From Chloroflexota bacterium (GTDB lineage Bacteria > Chloroflexota > Anaerolineae > Anaerolineales > Anaerolineaceae): DNA of 64,000 nt. The position numbers were made by a program, and so were the translations under genes. The stretch covers positions 16,180 through 80,179 of the forward strand of contig JAJFTV010000169.1 of the NCBI GenBank assembly GCA_021372725.1, in the 5' to 3' direction. Below the pieces are notes generated by a model. The model was not told the origin of the DNA and ran no database searches. It saw only the letters and a program-made list of their open reading frames with translations. Of the stretch, positions 53,788-62,183 are shown piece by piece (positions within the stretch are counted from its first letter, which is position 1; each line of letters begins with the position of its first letter).

Positions 53788-54438
53788 ATGTTTATTACAC
53801 TGGAAGGCCCTGAGGGTGGCGGTAAAACCACTCATATCGAATCTCTTGCCCGGTTTTTGAAACAGCAGGGATACAAAATATGTTCCACATGCGAACCAGG
53901 TGGCACATCCATCAGCGACCAGATTCGGGATGTACTGAAAAACAAATCCAATACCTCCATGCACCCGCGCACAGAGATCCTGTTATTCTGTGCGGCACGC
54001 GCCCAACTGGTGGAAGAAGTCATCCGGCCTGCCCTGGACGATGGTATGCTGGTATTGAGTGACCGTTACGCTGACTCGACCCTGGCCTATCAGGGTTACG
54101 GGCATAATATGGATTTGGATACGCTGCGCCAACTGCTCAACTTTGCCACTGGCAATCGCTGGCCAGATCTGACGTTGCTGCTGGATATTGATGTCGAACA
54201 AGGCTTGCAGCGTAAGATCGTCCAGGCAGATGACTGGAACCGTTTTGAAGAATACCAGCTCGAATTTCACCGGCGCGTCCGGTCGGGGTATCTTGCACTT
54301 GCCCAACAGGAACCACAGCGCTGGCGCGTTATCGATGCCAGCCAGACCTGGGATACTGTCCAGCAAAACCTTCAGGAAGAGGTTACAGGTTTTCTTGAAA
54401 AATTTCCTCAGAAGAATGGTGGAAAAAGCTCTGCATAG
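53788..54438 (+). CDS. tmk: thymidylate kinase
   Basis: A 216-residue dTMP kinase making dTDP for DNA synthesis. The P-loop is G-P-E-G-G-G-K-T (7-14), the D-R-Y motif is S-D-R-Y-A-D-S-T (about 91-98), with the Y-Q-G that contacts dTMP just after. Length is normal. It follows the AAA-R3H gene after 30 bases. The 3' side has a long intergenic hairpin repeat in place of a standard terminator. Confidence 0.95.
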   Translation: MFITLEGPEGGGKTTHIESLARFLKQQGYKICSTCEPGGTSISDQIRDVLKNKSNTSMHPRTEILLFCAARAQLVEEVIRPALDDGMLVLSDRYADSTLAYQGYGHNMDLDTLRQLLNFATGNRWPDLTLLLDIDVEQGLQRKIVQADDWNRFEEYQLEFHRRVRSGYLALAQQEPQRWRVIDASQTWDTVQQNLQEEVTGFLEKFPQKNGGKSSA

Positions 54439-54448
54439 AATCACTAAG

Positions 54449-54550
54449 TCCACCCCACCCTTTAAGGGAGGCTGTGGAAAAATTAAAACCAATTACTTTT
54501 TGGAGTGATTGAACCGTTTTCTGGCTCAATCACTCCAAAAAGTTCAATTC
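54449..54550. repeat. interspersed hairpin repeat, copy B
   Basis: Includes CCACCCCACCCTTTAAGGGAGG, then a 20-bp inverted repeat with one mismatch (54496-54515 with 54523-54542) around the loop GTTTTCT. The pattern A/G-C-C, GTTTT, G-G-C-T-C-A-A and the order of parts match the copy at 63.9 kb. It lies just beyond tmk and may also end its transcript, although no T run follows. Confidence 0.6.
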
Positions 54551-54664
54551 AGGGATTTCCAGATAAATTATGAAAAATTCCATTTTTCATAATTTATTAT
54601 ATTTCAAGGTAAAATAACTTTTGTGATACATCCTTAAGGAAGGTATTGATTAAGGGAAAACTAT

Positions 54665-55939
54665 ATGAGAAAAATGTCTTGGCTTGGGTTGGTCTTATTC
54701 TTCAGTTTACTGGTTTATGGATGTGCTGGACAATCCGCGACGCCTGAAGCAACGAATATACCCACCGCAGAGAATACCGAGGTTGCAGCAGTTGCCACAG
54801 AAACCAGCTTACCCACTGAGGTCGCAACCGAGGTTGTGGATTGCCAGCCTTACAACTTGCTGGATGAAATCCTGCCGACGGAAAACCCCAATTTACCCCC
54901 TGTTACCGAAGAAGGGGATCATATTAAAGGGCCGGCAGATGCAAAATTAGTCATCCTCGAATACAGCGATTTTCAGTGACCGGGCTGCCAGGCTGTTGCG
55001 CCCGTGTTGGCGCAATTCCAGGAAGATCATCCCGAAGAAGTTCGCTTTATATATCGCCACTTCCCTCTCAGTTTCCATGACAAGGCCACCATCGCCGCCA
55101 CGGCAGCCGAAGCTGCCGGTTTGCAAGATAAATTCTTTGAAATGGATGCAAAGATCAATGAGGCTCCGGATGAATGGAGCGAGCTTACACCGGAAGCATT
55201 TGAAGAATATGTCATTGAAAAGGCTGCCTCCATTGGGCTGGATATGACCAGGTTTAACGAAGATTGGAAATCCGATGCCGTAATGGCCGCAGTGCAAGAG
55301 GATTATAACGGCGGCATCGCTGCCGGCGTGAATGGTACACCCACCATTTATATCAACGGCAGGTTGTACAGTGGCCAGCGCAGCTATGAGATATTTGAAG
55401 CGCTGCTTCAGCTTTATTACCTGAAAGATCGTCAGTATACCGAATGTCCGCCCATGGTCATCGACCAATCCAAACAATACACGGCCACTTTGAAGACCGA
55501 GAAAGGTGACATCGTTATTGAACTTTACGATGATATCGCTCCTATTACGGTAAACAGTTTTGTTTTCCTGGCCCGTGAAGGCTGGTACGACAATATCATC
55601 TTCCATCGCGTAATCAGCGGATTTGTAGCCCAAACTGGTGACCCATTGGGTATGGGTTACGGCGGTCCAGGTTATACATTCAAGAGTGAGATTAATCCCG
55701 ATTACAAATTTGATTCCGCCGGTATTGTTGGCATGGCCAATTCCGGAGAAAACACAAATGGCAGCCAGTTCTTCATTACGTATGACGCTTTACCCGATCT
55801 TGACGGCGGATATACGATTTTTGGAAAGGTGATCAAGGGAATGGATGTCGTGCAAAGCCTGACCCCCCGGGATCCCTCGTCGACAGATGAACTGCCGGCC
55901 GGAGACAAGATATTGTCTGTTGAGATTACTGAAGAGTAG
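54665..55939 (+). CDS. candidate selenoprotein: DsbA-like thioredoxin/cyclophilin fusion lipoprotein
   Basis: Read through UGA at 54977-54979, this is one 424-residue protein. The signal peptide ends in V-Y-G-C (Cys 20), followed by a Thr/Glu-rich linker, then a DsbA-like domain (about 85-255) and a cyclophilin-type peptidyl-prolyl isomerase (about 278-424, with F-H-R-V-I, A-Q-T-G-D-P and N-G-S-Q-F-F-I). UGA falls at residue 105 in S-D-F-Q-U-P-G-C, exactly at the first Cys of the CxxC site; C108 and cis-Pro 226 (G-T-P-T) are intact. The frame is unbroken on both sides. A hairpin 23 bases after UGA resembles a bacterial SECIS. If not selenocysteine, it would be a recent nonsense mutation or a sequencing error. 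Confidence 0.72.
54995..55016 (+). promoter_or_regulatory. SECIS-like hairpin downstream of the in-frame UGA
   Basis: GTTGCGCC (54995-55002) pairs with GGCGCAAT (55009-55016), eight pairs including one G-T, around the loop CGTGTT. The loop begins 23 bases after the UGA and has G at its second position, as bacterial SECIS elements require. An alternative fold, CGGGC with GCCCG (54981-55004), has a bulged U and an A-G-G loop but sits nearer the UGA. Confidence 0.55.
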
Positions 55940-55942
55940 TAT

Positions 55943-56469
55943 GTGACTGATTCAACAAAACAGCCCCGAACAAAGGGGCTGTTTCTTCCTCCTCTTTTTC
56001 AACTTATACTCAGTGGAATTGGGCTTTCCATCTCACTGCTTTTGGGTGCACTGTCCATCCTCGGCGGTGTTTTTGGTCTCATTGAAGAAAGCCTGTCATC
56101 CGAATTGTTGACTTTCTTTTCGATGGGTTGGTCGGCCCTGCTGGTTGGCGGGCTGTTCCTGCCACCACTGGTACAATCGGTGCAGCAGCTTACCGGCAAG
56201 GAGGCACATTTTTCACAAAAGAGCTGACATTCCTGTTATCATTTACACTGCATGCCGTCTGGAATATGTTGGGTATCTATTTGGGTATCCAGGAGTATCT
56301 GCCGGCAGATACAAATCCCGTGCTGAAATCGGCTGGTTCGATAGCATTAGGATTACTGGCAGCAGTGATGGTTTTGATTTTGTTGGCAGCCAATCGGCGG
56401 TTTCGCAAGGAGCAGACAAGGGATGATTCAACGGCATTGATCGTGGATGGGATCGATACGGGGAAATGA
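55943..56469 (+). pseudogene. broken PrsW-like membrane protein gene
   Basis: Two frames overlap. The first (55943-56227) encodes two membrane segments and stops. The second, in another frame to 56469, encodes F-T-L-H-A-V-W-N-M-L-G (a motif like the late H-x-x-W-N of PrsW-type intramembrane proteases) and further membrane segments. A normal family member would carry a long central membrane region with the E-E-x-x-K motif between them, which is missing here. The best reading is an internal deletion plus frameshift. The two pieces as separate small membrane proteins remain possible. Confidence 0.5.
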
Positions 56470-56504
56470 AGTTTTAATTACGGGTAAACCGGGAGAGAGT
56501 AATT

Positions 56505-57242
56505 TTGAACGAAGGTAATGAGCACACCATAAATTCTGAAGAATCAAAAGTTATTCCCAGTAATCCATGGCTGCGAATGGTTGTAAAAGGCGTTATCGCT
56601 TTTTTGGAGACGATCCTGCTGAGGCTGCGTTTTGAAGGCCTGGAAAACATACCGGCTTCCGGCGGGTTGATCATCGCCACGAACCACATGAGCCGCGTTG
56701 ATACCGGTATATTGCTTTTAAACCCAGTCCGCAAAGACGAGGCTGCATTGGTGGCTGACAAATACAAAAAGCATGCTATCATCCGCTTTATCGTAAAAAC
56801 ACAGCCGCACATCTGGATCGACCGCTCACGGGCTGATTTTTCGGCAATCCAGGCGGCCACCAAGTATCTCAGGGAGGGGGGAGCCCTGGGTATCGCTCCT
56901 GAAGGCACCCGCAGCAAGAGCGGAACGTTGCTTGAAGGCAAATCCGGTGCAGTGCTGCTGGCAGTTCGCGCCGGAGTTCCTGTGATTGCGGTGGGTATTG
57001 CCGGAACCGAAAATTTCAGAAGGAACCTGTGGCGTTTCAAACGAACTCCGGTGACCGTGCGGTTCGGGAAACCTTTCCTGCTGCCGCCGTTGGATCCGCA
57101 AGACCGCAAGGGATCCTTGCAAAGAGCTACCGATGAAATCATGTGCCAGATAGCTTCCCTGCTGCCCGAAAAATATCACGGGTTTTATGCCGGCCGGCCG
57201 CGGATTCAGGAATTGATCGAACAAAATAAAGAGACCGTATGA
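56505..57242 (+). CDS. plsC: 1-acyl-sn-glycerol-3-phosphate acyltransferase (PlsC-like)
   Basis: A 245-residue membrane-associated acyltransferase that adds the second fatty acid to lysophosphatidic acid. The catalytic motif N-H-M-S-R-V-D (60-66) has the His-Asp pair, and the substrate motif A-P-E-G-T-R (131-136) is intact. One hydrophobic segment lies at about 24-40. The start is TTG with GGGAG upstream; no ATG lies nearby in frame. It faces an aminotransferase gene across a hairpin. Confidence 0.85.
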   Translation: MNEGNEHTINSEESKVIPSNPWLRMVVKGVIAFLETILLRLRFEGLENIPASGGLIIATNHMSRVDTGILLLNPVRKDEAALVADKYKKHAIIRFIVKTQPHIWIDRSRADFSAIQAATKYLREGGALGIAPEGTRSKSGTLLEGKSGAVLLAVRAGVPVIAVGIAGTENFRRNLWRFKRTPVTVRFGKPFLLPPLDPQDRKGSLQRATDEIMCQIASLLPEKYHGFYAGRPRIQELIEQNKETV

Positions 57243-57292
57243 CTAGAGGGGTCGGGGGTTGGGCATAGAAGTGGGATAAAAAGAATATCCCA

Positions 57293-57323
57293 AGTGGCTG
57301 TCCCAAAAGAGTGGACAGCCACT
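57293..57323. terminator. hairpin between converging plsC-like and aminotransferase genes
   Basis: AGTGGCTGTCC (57293-57303) pairs perfectly with GGACAGCCACT (57313-57323) across a 9-base loop. No T run flanks it, so terminator strength is uncertain, but its place between converging genes fits that role. Confidence 0.6.
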
Positions 57324-57333
57324 CAGCGAAAAA

Positions 57334-58494
57334 CTAATCCAGACGTTTACAGAGTCGTTCGATACGGCGCAAGGCTTCTTCGATTTTCTCGTAGGATGTT
57401 GCGTAAGAGCAGCGTGCGTATCCTTCACCGCCGGCGCCAAAAGCGGAGCCAGGTACCATGGCTACTTTCTCTTCATAGAGCAACCGTTCGGTAAACTCTT
57501 CATCTGTAACACCGGTCACGTCGACTCTTGGAAAACAGTAGAAGGCGCCACGCGGCTCGAATGTGGGCAGGCCAATATGATTTAAGCCATCCACAATCAA
57601 TCTGCGCCGGCGATCATATTCTGCAATCATCTTCTGGACATCTTCTTCGCCGCTTTTCAGAGCTTCCACGGCAGCAAGTTGGGCGGTGACCGGGGCACAC
57701 ATGATGGTGTACTGATGAATCCGGTTCATCGCTTCGATAATCTCCTGCGGGCCTGCAGCGTAGCCGATGCGCCAACCGGTCATGGCATAGGCCTTGGAGA
57801 ACCCGCCCAGGGTGATGGTGCGATCTTTCATTCCGGGTAATGTGGCAAAGCAAACATGCGGTACACCATATACCAACCGGTCATAGATTTCATCAGAGAT
57901 GACGGCCAGATCATGCTCCTCGGCCAGTTTTGCAACTTCCAGCAAGGTCTCGCGGGTGGCGACGGCGCCGGTGGGGTTGTTGGGATAACCGATGAAGATG
58001 ATTTTTGTGCGGGGTGTAATCGCTTTTTTCAGGGCGTCCAAATCCAGATCGAAATTATTCTCAACCCGGCTGGGGAGTTCCACCGGAACAGCGCCGGCCA
58101 ATTCGACCTCGGCCTGATAGGCGACAAAGCAGGGGGTTGGTACAATGACTTCATCCCCCGGGTCGCACAGGGCATTCATGGCCAGATAAAGAGCCTCAGA
58201 AACACCCACGGTAATCAGAACTTCCTTCGGTTCATAAGAAACACCGTACAGTTTTTCCAGGTGCTCGGCAACAGCTTTCCGAAGCTGAGGAATCCCGGCA
58301 TTGGAGGTGTAGTGTGTCTGCCCATCTCGTAAAGATTTTATACCGGCTTCCAGAATACTTGGCGGGGTAGTAAAATCCGGTTCACCGATTCCCAGAGAGA
58401 TGACATCATCCATGGTGGCGACGATGTCAAAAAACTTCCGGATCCCGGATGGTTTTAGCTTTACAACGCGGTCGGAAAGATATGAATTGGTCAT
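57334..58494 (-). CDS. PLP-dependent class I/II aminotransferase
   Basis: A 386-residue fold-type I aminotransferase. The PLP lysine is K234 in G-G-F-S-K-A-Y, the G-Y-P-N-N-P-T-G motif is at 169-176, and S-D-E-I-Y at 200-204. It opens with S-L-G-I-G-E-P-D-F. This belongs to the same superfamily as the protein at 9183-10361 but is a distinct branch (N-N-P-T-G against S-N-P-T-G). Substrate not determined; aspartate or aromatic amino acids are common. It is a single leftward gene; a 230-base gap without a recognisable gene lies upstream. Confidence 0.88.
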   Translation of the reverse strand: MTNSYLSDRVVKLKPSGIRKFFDIVATMDDVISLGIGEPDFTTPPSILEAGIKSLRDGQTHYTSNAGIPQLRKAVAEHLEKLYGVSYEPKEVLITVGVSEALYLAMNALCDPGDEVIVPTPCFVAYQAEVELAGAVPVELPSRVENNFDLDLDALKKAITPRTKIIFIGYPNNPTGAVATRETLLEVAKLAEEHDLAVISDEIYDRLVYGVPHVCFATLPGMKDRTITLGGFSKAYAMTGWRIGYAAGPQEIIEAMNRIHQYTIMCAPVTAQLAAVEALKSGEEDVQKMIAEYDRRRRLIVDGLNHIGLPTFEPRGAFYCFPRVDVTGVTDEEFTERLLYEEKVAMVPGSAFGAGGEGYARCSYATSYEKIEEALRRIERLCKRLD

Positions 58495-58727
58495 TTATGC
58501 TCCTTTTTTCAAGGTCTTTGATAATAAGAATTTTATCGTTTTGCATGGAAAATGGTGATCCGTGATGGGATGTCATCGATGGGTTGAAAATTTCTATCGA
58601 TACATCCGTACACAAAACGCCATTCTCTACCTGCATCAATTCTTGTAACCCTATTTTAACGGTTTCTTTGTCTGGAATGCGGTGCAGTTCTTCCTGAAAT
58701 ACTAATCACTCATCACTTATCGTTGCC

Positions 58728-58973
58728 TCAGGCCATGGGGAACACGTTCCATTCATCCTCATACTCGAGATAGATCAGGTCGAAAAGCTGCCCTTCGAGG
58801 GAGGGCTTTTCTTCCTGTGTGAGGATCCGAAAACAGAGACCTTCAGGCATCCGCCATTGACGGATTATATTCGCAATGGTGTATCGTCTGCCTTCATACA
58901 CAAACGCCAGTGGATGTTCACCGTAACGTGAGCCGGAATAACATTCTACCTGGATGTTCTTGTCTTTAGCCAT
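58728..58973 (-). CDS. small DUF6504-like protein
   Basis: An 81-residue protein that resembles the small DUF6504-like family: I-Q-V-E-C-Y-S-G-S-R-Y-G-E-H-P near the start, then R-R-Y-T-I and W-R, and L-E-Y-E-D-E-W at the end. Function unknown. It overlaps the nucleotidyltransferase gene by 28 bases, in a different frame and on the same strand, so the two are translated from one message. No signal peptide or membrane segment. Confidence 0.7.
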   Translation of the reverse strand: MAKDKNIQVECYSGSRYGEHPLAFVYEGRRYTIANIIRQWRMPEGLCFRILTQEEKPSLEGQLFDLIYLEYEDEWNVFPMA

Positions 58974-59965
58974 GCATCATCTCCGACGTTTACGTTTGTC
59001 ATGTCGCCTTCGATGATTGCCCTGCTGCCTACCAGTGAATTCTCCAGGAGCATACCGATGATCTGGCTGCCATCATCAACGATGCTGTCGCGCAGGATGG
59101 CATCCTGGATCACACAGCCGGCTCCAATGGAAACATTCGGGCCGATGACAGCCGATTGAACAATAGCCCCCGGATGAATGTGGACCGGCGGGATGATACC
59201 CACGCCGGGTATCTGTATCGTGGAGCTGTTATCACAGCCATGGGCCAGCAAATAGCGGTTGGTTTCAAACAAGGCTTCCGGGGTTCCGGCATCCAGCCAG
59301 GTATCGATCTCTTGTACACGGAACTTTGCTCCATTTTCGATCATAATGTTCAGGGCATCCGCCAGGAAATACTCGTTTTTAAGGGTCAGGTTGCGCCGCA
59401 TTTGTTCTTCGATTGCACTCAGCAGGGCCTCACCGCTGCGAAAATAATAAAAGCCAACTACCACAAGATTAAGGTCCATATCTTGTGATTTTTCGATCAG
59501 TTTTGTGATACGTCCGTCCTTGTCCAGCTTAACCGAACCAAAACGGCGCGGGTCCGGAACGCGTTTAACCATGGCCACCCCGTCGGCCTGTTCAAATTCC
59601 AGAAAAGCAAGATCGATATCGATCAATGTATCGGAAAAAGCCATCATTACCGGTCCGCTCAGGTATTCACGAGCCTGGTAAAGGGCATGTGATTGCCCCA
59701 GCATTTCTTCCTGAACGACAAAATGAAAGTTTTTTTCGGGATGGTGAAGCTGCATGTACTCTTCGATTTGTTCCCGCTGGGGTCCAACGATCAGAATGTA
59801 CTCCACATCAAAACAGGCCGGGATGCTGCTGTATTGATCCAGTACAAAGTCAAGCACACTGCGGCCAGCGACCTTGATGAGTGGTCTGGGTTTGCTCCAT
59901 GTATGCGGACGCATTCGCGTACCGTAACCCGCCATGGGAATGGCTATCTTGATCGTTTGCTTCAT
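58946..59965 (-). CDS. sugar-phosphate nucleotidyltransferase with left-handed beta-helix tail
   Basis: A 339-residue protein of the glucose-1-phosphate nucleotidylyltransferase group. The nucleotide motif M-A-G-Y-G-T-R-M-R-P-H-T (11-22) and K25 in S-K-P are typical. The C-terminal ~85 residues have hexapeptide repeats (I-V-Q-S-A-V, I-G-P-N-V-S, I-G-A-G-C-V-I) of a left-handed beta-helix, as in RmlA-long and GlmU-like proteins. It makes a nucleotide sugar for cell-surface or storage glycans; which sugar and base cannot be told. Co-transcribed with the DUF6504-like gene. Confidence 0.85.
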   Translation of the reverse strand: MKQTIKIAIPMAGYGTRMRPHTWSKPRPLIKVAGRSVLDFVLDQYSSIPACFDVEYILIVGPQREQIEEYMQLHHPEKNFHFVVQEEMLGQSHALYQAREYLSGPVMMAFSDTLIDIDLAFLEFEQADGVAMVKRVPDPRRFGSVKLDKDGRITKLIEKSQDMDLNLVVVGFYYFRSGEALLSAIEEQMRRNLTLKNEYFLADALNIMIENGAKFRVQEIDTWLDAGTPEALFETNRYLLAHGCDNSSTIQIPGVGIIPPVHIHPGAIVQSAVIGPNVSIGAGCVIQDAILRDSIVDDGSQIIGMLLENSLVGSRAIIEGDMTNVNVGDDAWLKTRTSR

Positions 59966-60299
59966 CTCTTTATGCTTTGCTCCTTTTTGCTTTCAGCATC
60001 CTTCCCAACATGGATGCCGGGTCAATTTATTGTAACACTTGAGTAACAACTGTATCAGATCAGAACCGGCAAAGCATATTTCCGTTTGTCACCCCATAAA
60101 GGGGTGGGTGTGGACAAAATGATTCTACGCCGGTTCTTTTCAACATCCAGGATTGAATTTGACTTTTTTGGGACAGCCCATCAGGAGATGGGTGATTTTT
60201 GTTTGGCTCCGACATATTTTCTGAAACCTTACAGAAATACAGAGTACTTTGATACTCTTATCTTGCGTTTCGGTTAGATTCCGTTTATACTCTATCCGC
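59966..60299. other. intergenic region before tRNA-Pro
   Basis: About 330 bases without a convincing gene. It holds two small hairpins, CACCCC/GGGGTG at 60090-60106 and CCCATC/GATGGG at 60177-60192 (the latter followed by TGATTTTT), and the tRNA-Pro promoter at its right end. Confidence 0.5.
60263..60291 (+). promoter_or_regulatory. promoter of tRNA-Pro
   Basis: TTGCGT (60263-60268), a 17-base spacer and TATACT (60286-60291), ending nine bases before the tRNA. Strength and position are typical of a stable-RNA promoter. The downstream genes may also be read from it. Confidence 0.75.
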
Positions 60300-60372
60300 C
60301 GGGGTGTAGCGCAGTTGGAAGCGCGCTGCGTTTGGGACGCAGAGGCCGGCGGTTCAAGTCCGCCCACCCCGA
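60300..60372 (+). tRNA. tRNA-Pro (TGG)
   Basis: Cloverleaf with acceptor CGGGGTG/CACCCCG, D-arm GCGCAGTTGGAAGCGC, anticodon loop TTTGGGA (anticodon TGG) and T-loop TTCAAGT. The discriminator is A; CCA is not encoded. Confidence 0.95.
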
Positions 60373-60404
60373 CAAGCTGTCTTATAAAGGTAGATAAAAT
60401 TTCA

Positions 60405-60728
60405 ATGGCAAACTCGAAATACGATGGTGTGATTGAAGCAGTACGATATACACCGGATGGAAAAGTGTCATTGGCGCGCGCTTACGAACGCAGAGGACCT
60501 GCATTTTCAGATCGCATCCTGCTTAACCGCAGTGAATTGATCCAGCGTCTCAATTCCGGTGAGAAGTTTATGATTGGTAAACGTTTACCAAGACTGGGAG
60601 GAATGTTTGAGGTCTCCTCAAAAGTGAAGCTGGTGAAGAGTAAAGATAACATAGAATGGATTCACACCAGCCTTTCTGACAATAATGCACCTGAGCGCGA
60701 TGTTCTCGAAGGAGCACCACTCTTCTAG
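60405..60728 (+). CDS. hypothetical protein, family not recognised
   Basis: A 107-residue soluble protein with mixed charge and no signal peptide or membrane segment. Residues 1-70 (Y-D-G-V-I-E-A-V-R-Y, then A-Y-E-R-R-G-P-A-F-S-D and L-N-R-S-E-L) look well folded and real. No domain recognised. The start is placed at ATG 60405, 32 bases after tRNA-Pro; a longer frame would run through the tRNA. The 3' end overlaps the glycosyltransferase frame, so the genes may be coupled. AAAGG is the only weak ribosome site upstream. Confidence 0.6.
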   Translation: MANSKYDGVIEAVRYTPDGKVSLARAYERRGPAFSDRILLNRSELIQRLNSGEKFMIGKRLPRLGGMFEVSSKVKLVKSKDNIEWIHTSLSDNNAPERDVLEGAPLF

Positions 60729-61500
60729 ATTATTCCTGCTCCATATAGATTCGCCTTACCACAATCCCTTGAACCCGTTTTTATCCATCGTCCTGCCTGC
60801 ACACAATGAAGCTGATCGTCTTCCCGAGACATTGGAGAAGATTGACAAATTTTTACACGCCCAAAACTACACCATCGAGGTGTTAGTTGTGGAAAACGGC
60901 AGCTCAGATAATACATTCGAGCTGGCCAGAGACTTTCAAGAGCGCTTTCCATACCTGAGAGTGATTCACGAAGACCGGCGCGGCAAAGGTCTGGCAGTGC
61001 GGCGGGGGATGCTGGAAGCCGCCGGGAAATACCGCTTTATCTGCGATGTCGATCTTTCAATGCCGGTTGAAGAGATCAACCGGTTCTTGCCGCCTGTACT
61101 CCAGGATGCGCCCATCGCCATTGCTTCACGTGAAGCACCCGGCGCCAAACGCTACGGTGAACCGGAATATCGACATTTTGTCGGCCGTGTTTTTAATACC
61201 CTGGTACGACTGATCGCTCTGCCGGATTTGCAGGACACACAATGCGGTTTCAAATGTTTCCGAGATGACTCTGTCTGGCTGTTTTCGTGCCAGACGATTG
61301 AAGGCTGGACGTTTGATGTGGAAGTTCTGTATGCAGCACGAAAAAATGGCTTGCCCATTGTCGAAGTGCCGATTCCCTGGTATTTTAACCCGCAAAGCAA
61401 GGTGCGTTTGATACGGGATTCAATGCAGATGGGCATGGATCTGATCAGGATCCGCAGCAATTCTCTGCGCGGGCGGTATGATCGCTGCCGTGCCGGCTGA
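60685..61500 (+). CDS. GT2 glycosyltransferase (dolichyl-phosphate glucosyltransferase-like)
   Basis: A 271-residue family 2 glycosyltransferase. S-I-V-L-P-A-H-N-E-A (34-43) starts the fold, V-V-E-N-G-S-S-D-N-T follows, and the D-V-D at 121-123 is the metal-binding D-x-D. It lacks membrane segments, as in the polyprenyl-phosphate glucosyltransferase-like branch. It probably makes a lipid-linked sugar for envelope glycans. The first ~30 residues are poorly conserved and the start is uncertain; an AAGGAG inside them suggests a later start, but no good codon lies at the right distance. It overlaps rnhB by 23 bases. Confidence 0.82.
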   Translation: MHLSAMFSKEHHSSRLFLLHIDSPYHNPLNPFLSIVLPAHNEADRLPETLEKIDKFLHAQNYTIEVLVVENGSSDNTFELARDFQERFPYLRVIHEDRRGKGLAVRRGMLEAAGKYRFICDVDLSMPVEEINRFLPPVLQDAPIAIASREAPGAKRYGEPEYRHFVGRVFNTLVRLIALPDLQDTQCGFKCFRDDSVWLFSCQTIEGWTFDVEVLYAARKNGLPIVEVPIPWYFNPQSKVRLIRDSMQMGMDLIRIRSNSLRGRYDRCRAG

Positions 61501-62146
61501 CCCCATGTCGCAAATTGAAAAAATGATTTCCCACCCTGACCTCAGCCTGGAGACACCACTCTGGCAGGCAGGGCTGACCGTGGGCGGGATTGACGAGGCC
61601 GGCCGGGGGGCGTGGGCAGGCCCGGTGGCTGCCGGTGCCGTCATTCTCCCCATGCAAGCGGATATCCTGCAGACCCTTTCCGGTGTACGCGATTCGAAAT
61701 GCATGACACCCCTGCAGCGCAAGAAATGGGCTGAGCAGATCAAAATAACCGCGTTGGGCTGGGCAGTGGGGTTTGCCAGCAGCCTGGAGATCGATGAACT
61801 GGGGATCGTCAGGGCTACCCGGATGGCCATGCAGCGCGCTGTCGATGCCCTGCCTGCTGCTCCGGATCACCTGCTGCTCGATGCGGTCGTGCTCCGGGAA
61901 GTGGAAATCCCTCAAACGATTCTGTTCAAGGGTGATGCAATTTCGATCAGTATTTCTGCTGCTTCTGTGTTGGCCAAAACGCATCGGGATGAGGGTATGA
62001 TCCACTACGAGCAGGATTTTCCCGGCTATGGTTTTGCACAGCATAAAGGATATGGTACCCGGCTGCATCGGGCCTGCCTTGACCGGCTGGGACCTTGCCC
62101 CATACACCGGGCAAGTTTCAGGCCGGTAAGGGATTTCAGATTATAA
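61478..62146 (+). CDS. rnhB: ribonuclease HII
   Basis: A 222-residue RNase HII, which removes ribonucleotides from DNA. The metal-binding residues are D39 and E40 in G-I-D-E-A-G-R-G, and D135 in L-L-L-D-A-V, with the K-G-D-A-I-S-x-S-I-A-A-A-type motif (S-I-S-A-A-S-V-L-A-K) following. Length is normal. The start lies within the end of the glycosyltransferase gene; a later ATG (residue 10) is also possible. Last gene of the short rightward group after tRNA-Pro that is clearly linked by overlap. Confidence 0.93.
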   Translation: MIAAVPADPMSQIEKMISHPDLSLETPLWQAGLTVGGIDEAGRGAWAGPVAAGAVILPMQADILQTLSGVRDSKCMTPLQRKKWAEQIKITALGWAVGFASSLEIDELGIVRATRMAMQRAVDALPAAPDHLLLDAVVLREVEIPQTILFKGDAISISISAASVLAKTHRDEGMIHYEQDFPGYGFAQHKGYGTRLHRACLDRLGPCPIHRASFRPVRDFRL

Positions 62147-62183
62147 TTTTGGCAATAAAACCGCGTGGTTTTTGCGTTTTCCT

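Noticed and set aside
60249..60404. N-terminal extension of the gene at 60405
   Set aside because: It reads through the whole of tRNA-Pro, so the ATG at 60405 is the credible start.
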